Source: Adenophora triphylla var. japonica (taxonomy: Eukaryota; Streptophyta; Magnoliopsida; Asterales; Campanulaceae). Taken from it: DNA of 64,000 nucleotides. The stretch covers positions 310,001-374,000 of the forward strand of contig JAFEMH010001480.1 in NCBI GenBank assembly GCA_022495995.1. Direction: 5' to 3'. The notes beneath the pieces were generated by a model that saw nothing but the letters and a program-made list of their open reading frames with translations, was not told where the DNA came from and made no database searches. This document shows positions 33,942 through 46,000 of this stretch, in pieces. A program made the translations under genes and the position numbers. The stretch's first letter is position 1; each line of letters opens with the position of its first letter.

Positions 33942-34440
33942 GTTTGGCGACTTTGCTGGGAGATGTAAATGTTTCCAAACTTCTTTTTCCATAAGAAGCG
34001 TTGGAAACGTTTACGAGGGTTAGCCTTCCGTCCCGGATCCCATTTTTGTACTTGTGTTTTCCTTTTCTTATCTTGCATGCATCTTGGTTTTTTGGTTTGT
34101 GCATACTCTGAAATGATAAACAAGGACCATTCTGAAGCTGAAAGTTGCCAAAATGCTCGGAAAAACAGTCTGGAAAGGAAAAAAATTGGAACCTGGAAAA
34201 CTGTTGGATCCAGCCGGACGGCTTGATCTGCCTGGATCATGGCCGGACGACTTCTTTCGCAGTTCCACTAGGACACTTTCTGAGGTTAATCTGGAAATTT
34301 TGGCAGCTTGGGGCTATGCAGTCCTAAGTCTGGCCAAGTTCCAGAAAATTTACGTGCTTACTTGTTGCATTTTCCCCCGTTCCGAAAAATATTCTTTTAA
34401 AACATATTTATGAAAATCTCTGTTTTAACTCAAAAAGGAA
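33942..34440 (+). mobile_element. Primer-binding site and leader of a further, truncated family O copy
   Basis: GTTTGGCGACTTTGCTGGGAG is followed by leader-like sequence with the family O palindrome pair (34213-34228 and 34242-34257, 29 bp apart). The leader breaks off near 34440 where unrelated LTR-like sequence begins. Confidence 0.6.
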
Positions 34441-35300
34441 TTTTTTAGGAGGCCGCACACTACGCGCACCATATATCCTGTACACTTTGCAGCCAGTGTC
34501 GACCAATGCACTAGTCCGTGTCACACTTTTAAAACCGTGACTTTTTTGGTTGGTTTTTGGTCTAGATCGTGTCATACAGCCTCATTGTGGACTTCCTTGT
34601 CAACACAAAAATCAAAAAAAATCTGTTATTGGTTGGTTTTTGGTTGGTTTTTGGTCGATCAAAGCAAACCAAAAGAGGGACATTCTAGGCATTGAGAATT
34701 GTCGGAAGGGCGCTGCAGAGATGGCACAAAAATCAAAAAAATCTGTTATTACCTTCTGGTCCGTGCGGACCTATGTGTTATTACTTACTCTTGTGGACTT
34801 CCTTGTGAACACGCCAACGACACAAAAGTCAAGAAAATGATGAACTCTGACAGTGCTTGAATGATCCATGCGGACCTGTTTGTCCAGATTCTGGGCCTAT
34901 AAATACTGGCCTTCAGCAGCTCATTTCTCATCAACAAACATCTCAACAATCCATCCCTTTCAACCCCCAGCCTTTTCGAGCCATTTCGAGGCATCCCGAG
35001 GCATCCCGTTCCATCCCGGTCCGTCCCGATCAACCTCCCGATGTCACATAACCCACATCCATCCTCAACCAACCCTCGTCAACCCACACCCACTCACCAA
35101 ACTCCAAACACCCAATAAATGACTCAAAAGCGGTCAAAATCCACGAGTTTAGCAAGTGTAAATGAGAGTTAATTGGGGTAGGTTATGCCCGAGTGAGAGC
35201 AGACTTTCTCTCCTCTTTAAACCACCACAAATCAACCACATTCCCCCGAGGAAGATAGAAAGAAACCAACATTGGTGAGATCTCCTTCCGAATTTTAAAT
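34441..35300 (+). repeat. Fragment of another Tat LTR (family Q)
   Basis: Contains palindromes GGTCCGTGCGGACC (34758-34771) and a weaker GATCCATGCGGACC (34864-34877), then a TATA box (CCTATAAATAC, 34896-34906). Near 35250 it has a 'cgaggaagatagaaagaaaccaac' segment that matches the region after the TATA box in the family O LTRs (32580). Both outer ends are unclear. Confidence 0.55.
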
Positions 35301-35729
35301 AAATGCTTTAATTTCCAAGTCTTTAAATATATTATGAGACTTTGACCAATTAATCCCTCATCCAAATAAAAACTATCTTTAAGGACTGACATTTTCAAAA
35401 CTACCAATAAGTCCTAGGTAAATTGACTGGACCAAATTACCCCCAACCATAACACACGCATATTGCCTGTAGCTTCCTTTCCTGCGCGCTATCTCTCCTT
35501 CTTTCCTCACTTTCTCTCTCCTCTTTCTCTCTTCCTTTTTTTTACCTTGAAATTTTAAAAATGTAATATCTCAAAATCTAAAAATCGTAAAAATGATCCG
35601 AAACTACAGTTTTAATCGCACCGCCAAGACAAATCAAACAAGTTTACTCATCATATATTTCAAATTTTATAAATAAAATAAAATTATTTTTCACTTGTAA
35701 AAACTGAGAAATTATTTATCATTTATTCA
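35301..35729. other. AT-rich interval with no recognised gene
   Basis: No credible coding frame. The segment 35390-35540 shows weak inverse similarity to 38270-38460 (both hold a 'ccaataa' then 'ggaccaaa' then a CT-rich run), which might be the ends of a decayed transposon around the gene fragments between them. Confidence 0.3.
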
Positions 35730-36425
35730 CACATGAGTATAAAATTGTATATGATTTTCACATTTATAACTGAGAAGTCTATTTCACAGTTTTGATGTAA
35801 AATAATTGTACAATGGTTTTCACATTTATAAACTGAGAAGTCTATTTCACAGTTTTGATGTAAAATAACTGTACAATGGTTTTCACATTTATAACTGAGA
35901 AGTCTATTTCACAGTTTTGATGTAAAATAATTGTACAATGGTTTTCACATTTATAAACTGAGAAGTCTATTTCACAGTTTTATAAGTGTGAAAAACATTT
36001 CACAGTTATTCACATCTCAACCAACAACTGTGAAATAGACCTCACTGTTGTGCACAAACAAACATAATAACTGTGAAATAGACCTCACTGTTCTGCACAA
36101 ACAATCATAATAACTGAGAAATTGACCTCACAGTTTTAGAAGTGTGAAACATTTCACACTTATTCACATCACACCCAACAACTGTGAAATAGACCTCACA
36201 GTTGTTCTATGAAAGAATGACATAAAAATAATGAAATTGACCTCACAGTTATGCACAATAACTGAGAAAATAACCTCACAATCATAACTGAGAAATTGAC
36301 CTCACAGTTGTGCACAAACAATCATAACTGAGAAATTGACCTCACAGTTGTGCACAAACAATCATAACTGAGAAGTCTATTTCACAGTTTTGATGTAAAA
36401 AATTGTATAATGGTTTTCACATTAA
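35730..36425. repeat. Mixed tandem and inverted repeat block
   Basis: Three to four copies of a 62-63-bp unit (core CTGAGAAGTCTATTTCACAG, 35770-35990) are followed by several copies in the opposite orientation (CTGTGAAATAGACCTCACAG, 36020-36380), then one forward copy near 36370. The two blocks can fold on each other. Confidence 0.7.
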
Positions 36426-36533
36426 TCATAAGTATTAATCAAAATTCCCGAGTAAAATGACAAACTTGTCTGTGTGCATAAATGAATAATCATCTCATCT
36501 CCTAATAACATCTCCATCGAATCTATTGATAAA

Positions 36534-37383
36534 CTAAATTTCAGGACCAAAACAAAGCATGAAAATTGATACATAAGCAAAGATACTAGGTATCATGAAA
36601 TGTGCATAAACTCCAGCTTCTGCAGATATATCTGGATCTTGTCCTAGCGATAGAAGAATATGCTCAGCGTTTTCCCATATAAAAGATAACGGAATACAGA
36701 TTAGTAGAAGCACAAACATGGCCTTTTGCATATGTATTCCAAGCATATGGTACTGTTTTGCACCATATGACTGACCACAGAACGTATCAAGTGCATTTGC
36801 TCCACCAAGCTGTGTCCAAAAAGTTGTGTTCAAGTGAGAAACTAAATACAAGTAACTAGGATCGGAAAATATAAATAAAAATGAAAGAGTAAGAATCAGA
36901 CAAAAAAAAAGTCATAAAAACCTGGTCACAAATTCTAGCTAATTGTACTCCCTCTGCCCCAAAATGAATGTCTAAACAAAATTTCAAATCTGCTTTTGAT
37001 CAAGAGCAAATTTTAAATTTTATTTGGACATTCATTTAGGGACGGAGAAGTAGTTAATTGGCTAAGCAATTTCTGGCCGTGATCATTGAATAATTTAGTC
37101 ACCAATCAACGTCTGCAACCCATGATTAATTTTGTAACCAAGATTTTGTGACTTTTTCGCTAGCATTGCACTTAACTTGATCACATTATACATACCAATA
37201 AGTCAAGCCGTAGACAATAGCGAAGGAAGAGGCCATAGAAGCACCGTAAAGAGCTAGTTCGCTACCGACATGGCCAACAAACATGACTGAAATGGTTTGT
37301 ATGCGTGCAATGAATATATTGACAATCAACAATGGACCTGCAAGGAAAACCTGTTTCTTGGCTTCCCCAAAACTCATCTCTCG
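36534..37383 (-). pseudogene. Truncated MATE (DETOX) efflux transporter fragment
   Basis: Exon A (37383-37196) follows a CTCAG acceptor and encodes REMSFGEAKKQVFLAGPLL, then ISVMFVGHVGSELALYGASM, ending at a GTATGT donor. Exon B (36809-36534) follows ACACAG and encodes LGGANALDTFCGQSYGAKQYH, then a membrane segment and FMIPSIFAYVSIF, then TAG. These match the first three to four membrane helices of plant MATE transporters (family length about 480-500 residues). The remaining two thirds are absent and so is a proper N-terminus. A Stowaway element sits in the intron. Family members export drugs, metal chelates or flavonoids; this copy cannot. Confidence 0.8.
36948..37050. mobile_element. Stowaway-type MITE, 103 bp, in the MATE fragment intron
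   Basis: The ends are CTCCCTCTGCCCCAAAATGAATGTC and its inverse (GACATTCATTTAGGGACGGAGAAG), flanked by TA on both sides. Confidence 0.85.
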
Positions 37384-37863
37384 CTGAGGCCAATAATTAG
37401 TCCTTTTCTAGATTCAATAAAATTTCTATGAATTATTAGGGGCGTCTCTAGACATCTGTTCTCCTCTTCTCTTCCACTATGATCGTCCATTTTTTTCCTT
37501 TAATCCTGCACCGTTAATGAAGACATGGATTAAACTCAGTATTCATACATAGCAAGAGAAGCAGCCCGTAGCGAAAGAGCAAAAATTCTACTCCTCTTTT
37601 ATAAAACCTGAAAAAAAAAAAAACTAGACAACAGAAATGCAAATCATGGGGTCCGTAAATATGTACAGTTGGTCTACAAGTGTAGATACTTTACTGACTA
37701 GAACCAATCACTAAGAACGAAACAAGAACCAACTTGGTCAACAATTGTATAATTCGCAAACAAGTTCAATCAAGTAAAACAGATTGTGTTGATATTATAA
37801 AAACAGACTAACCCCAAATTACTGACTAGCAATAGTCAAATCACTAAACAGCCTAGGATAGGA

Positions 37864-38173
37864 TCAAAATCTTTTCAAGAGATTGAACAAGAACTGATCG
37901 GCGTGTTCATCCTCCTCTCCAGAGGCCTCCGCCTCCGCCATCTCTCCTTCCGATTCAGATACGTCGGCGACTTCTCCTCCTTGTTCAAGAACAATTGTGT
38001 TATCGTCTTCTTGCTGGGCGGCAACGAAAGTGATAATTGACCAGAAATTGGATTTCTTATGAAGAGAAAAAGATAAAGTAGTGGTGGAGAAGGAGCAAGA
38101 GAGATGGAGTTTAGTAGTGATGGGGATAAGGGAGCATAAATGAGGACCAGAGGGTGGCGAAGGGTTGATTTCT
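37864..38173 (-). pseudogene. Possible 5' exon fragment of a chloroplast RNA-binding protein (cpRNP) gene
   Basis: One minus-strand frame reads a Ser/Thr-rich, transit-peptide-like stretch (LSCSFSTTTLSFSLHKKSNF), then ITFVAAQQEDDNTIVLEQGG and a very acidic run (SESEGEMAEAEASGEEDEH), ending at a stop at 37864. This order resembles the start of CP31/CP29-type chloroplast ribonucleoproteins, in which an acidic domain precedes two RRMs. No RRM and no in-frame ATG are present. The evidence is composition and a few residues only. Confidence 0.4.
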
Positions 38174-38189
38174 GATTGTATTTTTCCAT

Positions 38190-38654
38190 CGATTGAATTG
38201 AATCACTTGGATTTTTGAAGATGAAGATGATTTGGAGATCGATGAAGACAACAATCGCCGGAATTGCGATAAGAGAGAGAAAGGGAGTTGCGCAATAGAG
38301 AGAGAAAGAAGGGTATTTTTGGATATTTAAATTGTTATAAACAGCCGAGGGACTCTACGGTCGTTTGATTTCAACTCTTGGACCACAAGGTAGAATTCGA
38401 AATGTCTTGTTTTTATTGGTAAATTCCACCCTATCTCAAGGTCTTATTGATAAAAATCCCATATATTATTACTTGAAATATATTGTTTATAATGTAGTTT
38501 TTACTTACATATGTCATAGATCCAAACCATCTAAATGATCCTAAAAGATCTTCCCTGCACAATATGCACAAGAATGGAGCGACATAGATAATGGGTTGTT
38601 CTAGTTCCGTATATTCAAATGCATTTTATTTCCTAATACACACAAACACACAAA
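38190..38654. other. Interval with no recognised gene
   Basis: AT-rich sequence with purine-rich runs (gagagagaaag at 38270-38310). I see no coding frame or repeat that I can support. Confidence 0.5.
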
Positions 38655-38912
38655 AAAATTTCAAAGAAAGGTTTAGAAAGACTCATGTATATGAGGCATT
38701 TTGGGTGAGCTAAAAATTCTCTTCCCGAGGCACAACCTAACCTCCGAACTCGAAAATCTCATCACACAACAAAAAGCCTTTTTTCAATGTTTTGGGAATA
38801 ATCAAAATGGCGTGGGGACTCTGTCTTTTCAAAAGAAATTCATCCGTCCAATCCATGAAACAACTCTTTTCGCCCCAGTGCGACACCACGCCGGGCACGT
38901 CCGAATCTGGTA
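38655..38912 (+). repeat. Truncated 3' end of a Tat LTR
   Basis: The order 'gaaagactc...ggcattttgggtgagc', 'ctaacctccgaac' and 'atcaaaatggcgtggggactc' corresponds to the final 250 bp of the LTRs at 2510-2685 and 33720-33941. The 5' part of the LTR is missing. Abruptly unrelated sequence starts at about 38913. Confidence 0.65.
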
Positions 38913-38915
38913 ATT

Positions 38916-39496
38916 TCAGCTGGAGGTAGAGATGGCCTTACCTTTGTCGACCCGCGACCTTTTTCTTTGTCGAGTAGAGAGGGGAAGAGATTCTTCATCA
39001 TCTTCTTGGTCGACATCGTCGAGGTCTATGAAATTTGGGGGGTCAACCCTTGCTGGTTCTTGAGGGGGGGGGCTGGAGCCCGATGTTAGCTCAGTCGAGC
39101 GGTCGACCTCCTCCTCAGCTACAGTCACCTGGACTTCAGGAGCGTGTTCAATGGCCTCAACAGGTCCCGATCCATCAACGGGGACCATCCCCATGCCAAC
39201 CTTGGGGAGAAAAGCATTTCTGTCAGTAGCCTCCTTCTCACGACTAGCTCGAGCATTAGCTGCCCCATGAGCTTTCTTGCTCTTCCTCCTGTCACTTACA
39301 CTCATAATATGATCCATATTTACTTCCTGGGGGGTAAGAACTGCACGATCAACAAGAGAAACAGTTAGTATACAAGAAACATGCGAGCAAAAAAGTTACG
39401 AGTAAAAGAAGAGGCAAGTAAACACTTAACCGCCAGAATGGTCTAGGCTTGTTCTGCAGGAGCCATGAGTCTTTTTACAAGAGTGGCATTGGGTCT

Positions 39497-39569
<73 letters not shown>

Positions 39570-40395
39570 TATGACCCAGTCTGGATACCTAAGACTTTGG
39601 ATAATTGGTACTAGGGGAGCTACCTCTCCGTCCCCACCAAGCATCATGTTAGCTTGGATGAAATAGTCTTTATTCGATTTAAGACTTAACCAATTGATTG
39701 TGCTCCTCCGAGCAACTAAAGTCAGCCTACGAGCTAGATCATCGCTCCAGTCCGGGACCCAGTAGTCCTCCTCCTTCATTGCCTTTGTACCCATTTCTGG
39801 TAGAGGAAAAGCCCACCCTTTCGTACTTTCGACCAAGATCAAATGGGAGTTCCACCCAGATACCTTATCGGGCAAGTTGATAAGTAATTTGGGGGCTTTA
39901 GCCTTAGCCGGGGTACTGATTTCTAAGGTCTTATCATTGACCACTACCTTGAAAAATCTCCTAAAAACAGTCATGCACGGTTCGTACCCAACAAACCGGC
40001 AAACCATAGCAAAACATACCAGAACCCTCACGGTATTAGCTCCTAATTGCATGGGGACCTAGCCATACATTCCAAAAATTCACAAATGAAAGGATCTAAG
40101 GGGAGTCGTAGCCCGACCTCAAATTGGCCGTAATAGAAAGCTACTCTAGATTTGTTCAAGGCCCATGAGCCAAAGTCTGAACCTTCCTTTGGGCCTCTGT
40201 GAAATGAGTCAGCCTGAAATCATCTCTGCTTATCTCGCAGAAGCTGTGAAGGATCTCAATTCTTGACTCTGCACCTTTCCTTCCAACAGCCGGCCTGGGG
40301 GCCACGTATCCTCTCTCGTTTTGGCCTGGAATGACCGTCGAGCAAAAGACATCCACAATGTTGCCAGAGGTTCTCGATGAACTTTGATCCGCCAA
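38916..40395 (-). pseudogene. Antisense 'putative gypsy-type transposon' gene (PF04195-like)
   Basis: Minus-strand blocks: AFYYGQFEVGLRLPLDPFICEF (about 40130-40070), then after a one-base shift QLGANTVRVLVCFAMVCRFVG and FRRFFKVVVND (40050-39950). This is the diagnostic pattern of the PF04195 family found antisense in plant gypsy elements. A tryptophan-rich part follows (VSGWNSHLILVESTKGWAFP). The frame then enters a CT/GA microsatellite and would read an Arg-Glu repeat. The last part (39317-38916) is basic then acidic and ends with a KRSRVDKGKA nuclear-signal-like tail. The upstream part (40395-40160) is in two frames. The function of this family is unknown to me. Confidence 0.7.
39501..39566. 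repeat. (TC)n microsatellite, about 33 repeats
   Basis: An uninterrupted TC run of about 66 bp inside the antisense gene frame. Uninterrupted dinucleotide runs of this length are usually variable in length. Confidence 0.95.
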
Positions 40396-41300
40396 TCTAC
40401 AGAAGAAGAAGAAGAAACAGGGGAATCAGTCCTAGTTGAAGACTCATCCGAACTACCTAAAGGCGACCTAGATTCCCCTGGAAATTCTAACCTTTTCTCG
40501 GAAAGGGGGGTTTATTGGTTTTGATATAAAAAATGATGAAATGGCCAATCAACTTATTAAAAAGATGGAGACGGACAATACATGGATCGTCCTCCTCCAA
40601 GTCACCCATACAGTCACCGGTCGGGAAATCTACGACACCGATACATAGCCCCCATCTTTTCAAGATGGAGATACACTCATCCCTAGTCATCTCCTTCCAT
40701 GGCCCCTCTAACCGTTTATAAACCCCTATGATTCCTAGAGTTGTACCCGTACCTAACACCCGACTCACACCCAAAGGTCCTAGCCATGGCAGAAGCAAAG
40801 AAAAATCTTGAAATTAAACCTAACTATAGAGGAATCGAAGGGTACCTTAGTTAATTTGAGGAAGGAGAGATCGAAAACGAACAAAAAATTCGGTTGCACT
40901 GGAAAATCGAAAGCTCCTTGCCTTTTGTTTTTGCTGTATGTTTGAGAATGTGGGGATTGTAAAGTTGTAAAAGGAAAAGGATTAGGCTTTTTATACTTAT
41001 CTTAATCCTTACCAGAATTGCAAAGGTTTAGGCGCACAACAGATAATTCATTCAATTAATGCCAACGTCGTTTCCCAAGGTGAATGTCCAAATGCTGTAC
41101 CATATAATCATTACGGCGCTCCAACAGATCCAACCGTCAAAAAAGTCAATGGTCGAGATCAAGCCACATCAACTCAGTCGACCATCTAACAACGTCGACC
41201 AATCAACAGCGTCGATCATCCAACTATGAGCTACTTAAGACTCCACAAATTTTTCATAACTTCCTAGTCGACAAAGTCAACTCAGAAAGTTGGGGGCCAC

Positions 41301-41909
41301 TGAACGAAATAAAAGCGACGGGCCAGGCCCAATAGATCAAGCCCAAAATTTAAATCATCAGTTTACTCTATTATTGAATGGGCCAGCCCAATTACTGCAT
41401 TGCCAATCGCCCAACATCGATCAGTCAACCTAGCTCATTGTCCGACCATCATCGGTCCCGACCTAGCTTCGTCCAACACACGATCATATACTTGTACAAT
41501 TATTACCAAGCAAACGCATAAAGTCAGGTCGAACTTGGCTACTCAGTCAACCTCGACCTACCAACACGTGCGCCATTCCACGTCGTTATTTGTAACCACC
41601 TCCTATTTTCTCAGAGTCAGTTATGCCTACATTATCTCCGTGATCCTAGGGATTCAACGTGATCCTACATCAACTATAAATACCCTACAACATCCAATGT
41701 GAACGGGTAATGTCTTATTTGCTATTTGAGTAATTCCTTTATTCAATTGAGTTTATAAGCACAAATATACGTTATCTCATCATCACGTCGGAGGGACTTA
41801 GCCGGAGACAATCCCGGCTAGTCGTCTGTTCGTGATTTCAGGTCTAATAGCTGGAGATCAACCTAATTGCTGGACTAAGGCTGATCTGGACCGTTTCCTA
41901 CATCATCAT
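41301..41909 (+). repeat. 3' LTR of the second gypsy element
   Basis: It begins TGAACGAAATAAAAGCG after the polypurine tract and ends near CATCATCA. It contains CTATAAATACCC (41678) as TATA box, and the blocks 'ccgacctagctt' and 'cggctagtcgt' shared with the LTR at 63279. The exact 3' end is ambiguous because of a CATCATCAT run. Confidence 0.7.
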
Positions 41910-42560
41910 CATTTACTATGACTTAATTTGTATGATTCCTTTCTCCTTTTATATAGAACACTAGTACATGCCCGTGTTCAAGGACACGGGTTTTTTTTTT
42001 TTTTTAATTTTAAAAAAAAAAATTTAAGGACAAAATGGGAAAGGGACAAATGTATAAGGGCAAAATGGGAAATTCGCCGCTTGACACTATTCATAGTAAT
42101 GTAGCAACCCTTCCCTCATTTATACTATAGATTGTATTATTACAAAATAAATGTTTTTAACTTGATTTGTAAAATAAATGTTATACTTTTTGAATTTTGA
42201 TTCTACATTTAGTAGAAGATGTTATATTTTTTGAATTTTGATTCTACATTTGGTAGATGTTAGTACTAACCGATTACCAACCATACCAACTAAATTAGTA
42301 TGTTGAATTAGTCGATTGTTAATGGTACATATGTTTATATACCAAGTTAAACTTGATTGATACATGATATAACAGAAATATAATTGATATCCCTAATCCT
42401 AATCGATTTAATTAGGGTTGGAGGGCCCAGCAGTAATAATATTATTTTCAATTTGAAGGGCCTCGGGAGGTGTGACGTGTGATTGTTTGTGGGAGTACAG
42501 TGTTTTTCTTCTCCAACATGTTTTAAATCTTTTCCTAAAAAAAAAACATGTTTTAAATCT
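41910..42560. other. Intergenic AT-rich interval, probable WRKY upstream region
   Basis: Contains a 'ctagtacatgcccgtg...cacggg' piece (41963-41993) of a type common in plant repeats, a T run, and a short direct repeat (ttttgaattttgattctacattt, about 42190 and 42230). No coding frame is supported. The promoter of the WRKY gene is expected here, but I could not place a TATA box. Confidence 0.35.
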
Positions 42561-42633
42561 AATTTTATAACGGATTTATGAAATCTAAACCTCCGCTCAA
42601 AACTTCTCGGCCAGCCATAACCTTTCCAAATTC

Positions 42634-42864
42634 AATGGCGACTCTAACCCAACTTTCTCTCTCTAAAACTCTCTTTCTTCCTATTCTTTCCTTTGTGAAA
42701 TCATGGAAATCCCCATTTTCTCTGTTACGTCTCTTTTCCTTCTTTTTTCTCAGCAGCAAAGAATTCGTGCTGAATTTTGAAAAAAAGGGTCTCGATATTG
42801 GAGACAATTTGCAGCTGAGTCGTTCTTGCTGCTGCAGATTTTCCGACTCCTGCAAATTTGATTG
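42634..42864 (+). other. Upstream ORF in the presumed WRKY leader (76 codons)
   Basis: The ATG at 42634 sits in a good context (TTCAATGGCG). It opens MATLTQLSLSKTLFLPILSF and ends at TGA 42862-42864, about 160 bp before the WRKY ATG. It could be an upstream ORF that reduces WRKY translation, or part of a separate decayed exon. I do not recognise the peptide. Confidence 0.35.
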
Positions 42865-43022
42865 ATGGATACTGTGTTTGCTTTCGTAAACAAGCACAGT
42901 ATCAGTCACATTACTAGAAACCCTAATGATTTTGATTTGATTGATATCACTACAATTTTACCCACATTCATTTTCATTATCAAAACCATGTGAGGTTTCA
43001 CAGTTTTATTTAGTAGACTATT

Positions 43023-46000
43023 ATGTCTGAGATTGAAAGGAATGGAGGGGTTTTTGAAGAATGGAGGAGGCATGTTGTTTCGTCTTTGAATGATGATGAT
43101 CAGAACAAGGTGGGGGAAAAGAATGGAGGGGTTTATGTAGACGTTGATAATTCGATTATAAAGGAGGGTTCAGTTGAGGGGAATGTTAAGAAGAAAGGGA
43201 GTATTGCAGAAAGAAGAGGAGGTTTCAATGCTTCTAAGATCAATGTTGCTCGGTTTTGGTGTGCAAGTCCTTTATCTTCTCCGGCTGTTCAATCACCATA
43301 TCTTACTATACCTTGTGGTATTAGTCCAACTGCATTGCTTGACTCTCCCATCATGCTCCCCAATTCTCAGGTAAATGCTCCAATGCCTCCATTTTTGGCA
43401 AGGGTTGTGCTTTTAAATTACCCCCTCCGTCCCAAATTGAATATCCTTTTTTGTCCCAAAACATTACCTTCAAATAACTATGTCCCTAAATCATTTCTTT
43501 TCAAAAAAAAATATATATATATAAAAAAAAATCATAGTTCATTATAGTTTTGCAAAACTAACTTCTTGAAAGTTAATAGCAAAAATGTTTATGATTTTTT
43601 TTCTATTAAAAATCAATCTTTTTAAAATGACCTTTAAATCCCAAATAGACATTCTTTTTGGGACGGAGGGAGTATCATTTTATTGAATATTGTCAAGGTC
43701 AGCTGCTGAAATGAAGTATTTTCCTAAATGTGATCGTTGCTCAATTTGGAACTGTTTCTTGGTTGGCAGTAACTTAATACACTGTGTGTAAAGTGATGTT
43801 TGATAACAACAAGCACCAACTAGCACTTAATGCTTGTTAATGAATGACAATCTTAGAGAATTTAAGTGATTGTAAACAAGTCATTGTCAATCTTCATGCT
43901 TATCTACTCTTATTAAACAAGTGAGAATACTGATGATTGTTGGATAAGAGAAATATGGGATGATTGTTACAATTCAAGTCAAAATTCACCCTTAGTTTGA
44001 AGTAATTGTATAAAAGAAAAACATTCAACAACAAGCATTAAGTGCTTGTTGCTATCAACTCAACTCAGCCTTAGTCCGGATCAATTGGGTTCGGCTGAAT
44101 GAATCTTTTTGCATAAACGTCGACCAAACTAAAAACAGTAGGGGGGGGGGAACCAAAGTTTATACGGACATAAGAAAGAAAGATACATGCCATACGTGTG
44201 ATTTATGTAACTTACACCCGATTGAGACTAAGGTTTAATTGATCTGTGTTCAGAGTGGGCGGTATACCCAGGTCTCTTCAGTGGGATAGAGTGCTTCATT
44301 CTCACTATATGTAAAAGGATCATGCATTCCACGCCTTTGTTATTGACTATAATAAGTGTTGGATGGGAAATACAAAACGAGCTGGACTGCATGCCGAATA
44401 TACAGATTCACTTTAACATTTATGAATGTACTAAAAGTCATCCATTTTGAAAGTCGAGCAAGACTGTTGATATTCTTTTATCCTGAAGATCCTGCTTGTT
44501 CAAATCCTTAAAAGTTATCAGCCTTCGAAGTCAGACACATAGGGATGGCAACGGGTCGGGTTCGGATTGGATACATTCTGATCCGAATCCGATCCGAACA
44601 CTATAAACCCTTTATCGAACCCGATCCGATCCGAAGGTGTCCGATTCGAGCCCGATTCGAGCCCGATCCGATCCGAAATTTGGTATTAAAAACCTTGTTA
44701 GCAGAGCTTCAAATTATGTTTAGGCAGCTTTTGAGCTCTGCCATGGCTACTGCCTAAATTTTGTTTAGCCAAACTTTCTAAAGAATTGGATTATGATAAA
44801 AATAATGTCCCATTCAAAGTAATATTCCTGAAACGTACATATTATATAACATGAAAAAAAATTGAGAGGGCAAATTAGGGTTTCAAGATCTAAAAGAGCA
44901 GCAGCAAAATTGACAACATGGCTAGATATGGAAGATAAAAGGGCAGATAGCCAACAAAGGGATTCTCAAGCAATTCGGTGTTAGATTGGCACTACATATA
45001 TAGAAAAAGTTTCGATAGGGGCAATAACAAAATGTTAATTATATAACAGGAAAAAATTTAGAGGGCACCTTCAATCAATCGACAATCGGTGAAGGCGAAG
45101 AACCCGGCTGCGATGGCGCAGAAAGAGAGAGACGAGCGGGGAGAGAGAGAGAAAGGAGGAAGTGGATGAACGCCGCTGCAATGGCGCAGCTGAGATGAGC
45201 GGATAGAGAGAGAAGAGAGGCCTAATTTTCTATCTCCAAAACCCTAAATTTTAGTTATATAAATAGGGTTATTTGTGTTTTCTAAGAACATAAGGAGCTG
45301 AAACATAAATTGCAACTTATGCAAATGTGATCGGGTCGGATTGGGTCTGATCTCGGATCGGATCGACAGTGGTACCGAACCCGATCCGAATCCGATCGGG
45401 TCATAAAAATTTGAAACCATATCCGAATGTTTCGGATCAGATCGCCATCGGTTTAGATCGGACTCGGTTAAATTGCCATCCCTACATACACATAGAGGGA
45501 TGGACTGGAAAAGGAATTTGATTTTACTGCAGTGCCTAATTAAACTGACTTATTATTTCCTGACAAAGTAGAGTATATCTATAATAAGTTGGACTCTTGT
45601 CTTTTGACTGTCTAAAATGGGAAAAGTGCCACTCCTTTTGGGTCAGGGGGTTAAAGTCAGGTACATATTGCTTCACATCTTGTTTATTATGGAAGTTATA
45701 GCCTCATGCGGCAGCAAATAGTTGTTTAGCTGAAGACCTCAGTTGTAAACTTGTACTGGAATGAATCCTCTTAGTTAAATTAATCACTTTATGTGTCTTT
45801 TTCCATTTTTCATATTGCACAGCTATCTCCTACGACTGGAACCTTTCCATTGCCTCCTCTACATCATGGAAGCTCGGTGTTGCATTCAGCAAGTCCTGCA
45901 GGGATAGATGGTGGTGTAGGTTCTTCAATCATGTTCCGGCCTCATGACGATCCCTTTTTTTGGTCATGCATCTCGGAATTACAAAATCAGGTAAAGCTGA

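Larger units (their letters stand above)
38913..41300 (+). mobile_element. 3' internal part of a second type of gypsy retrotransposon
   Basis: This segment carries an antisense gene and ends in a polypurine tract (AAAGTTGGGGGCCA, 41286-41299) directly before an LTR. No sense pol sequence is present, so the element is truncated on its left side. Confidence 0.65.

Noticed and set aside
39426..39600. Arg-Glu repeat as an RS/RE-type splicing protein
   Set aside because: It is a direct translation of a TC microsatellite inside a retroelement gene.
41963..41993. 'ctagtacatgcccgtg...cacggg' as a Helitron end
   Set aside because: No CTRR end with terminal hairpin and no partner TC end could be found.
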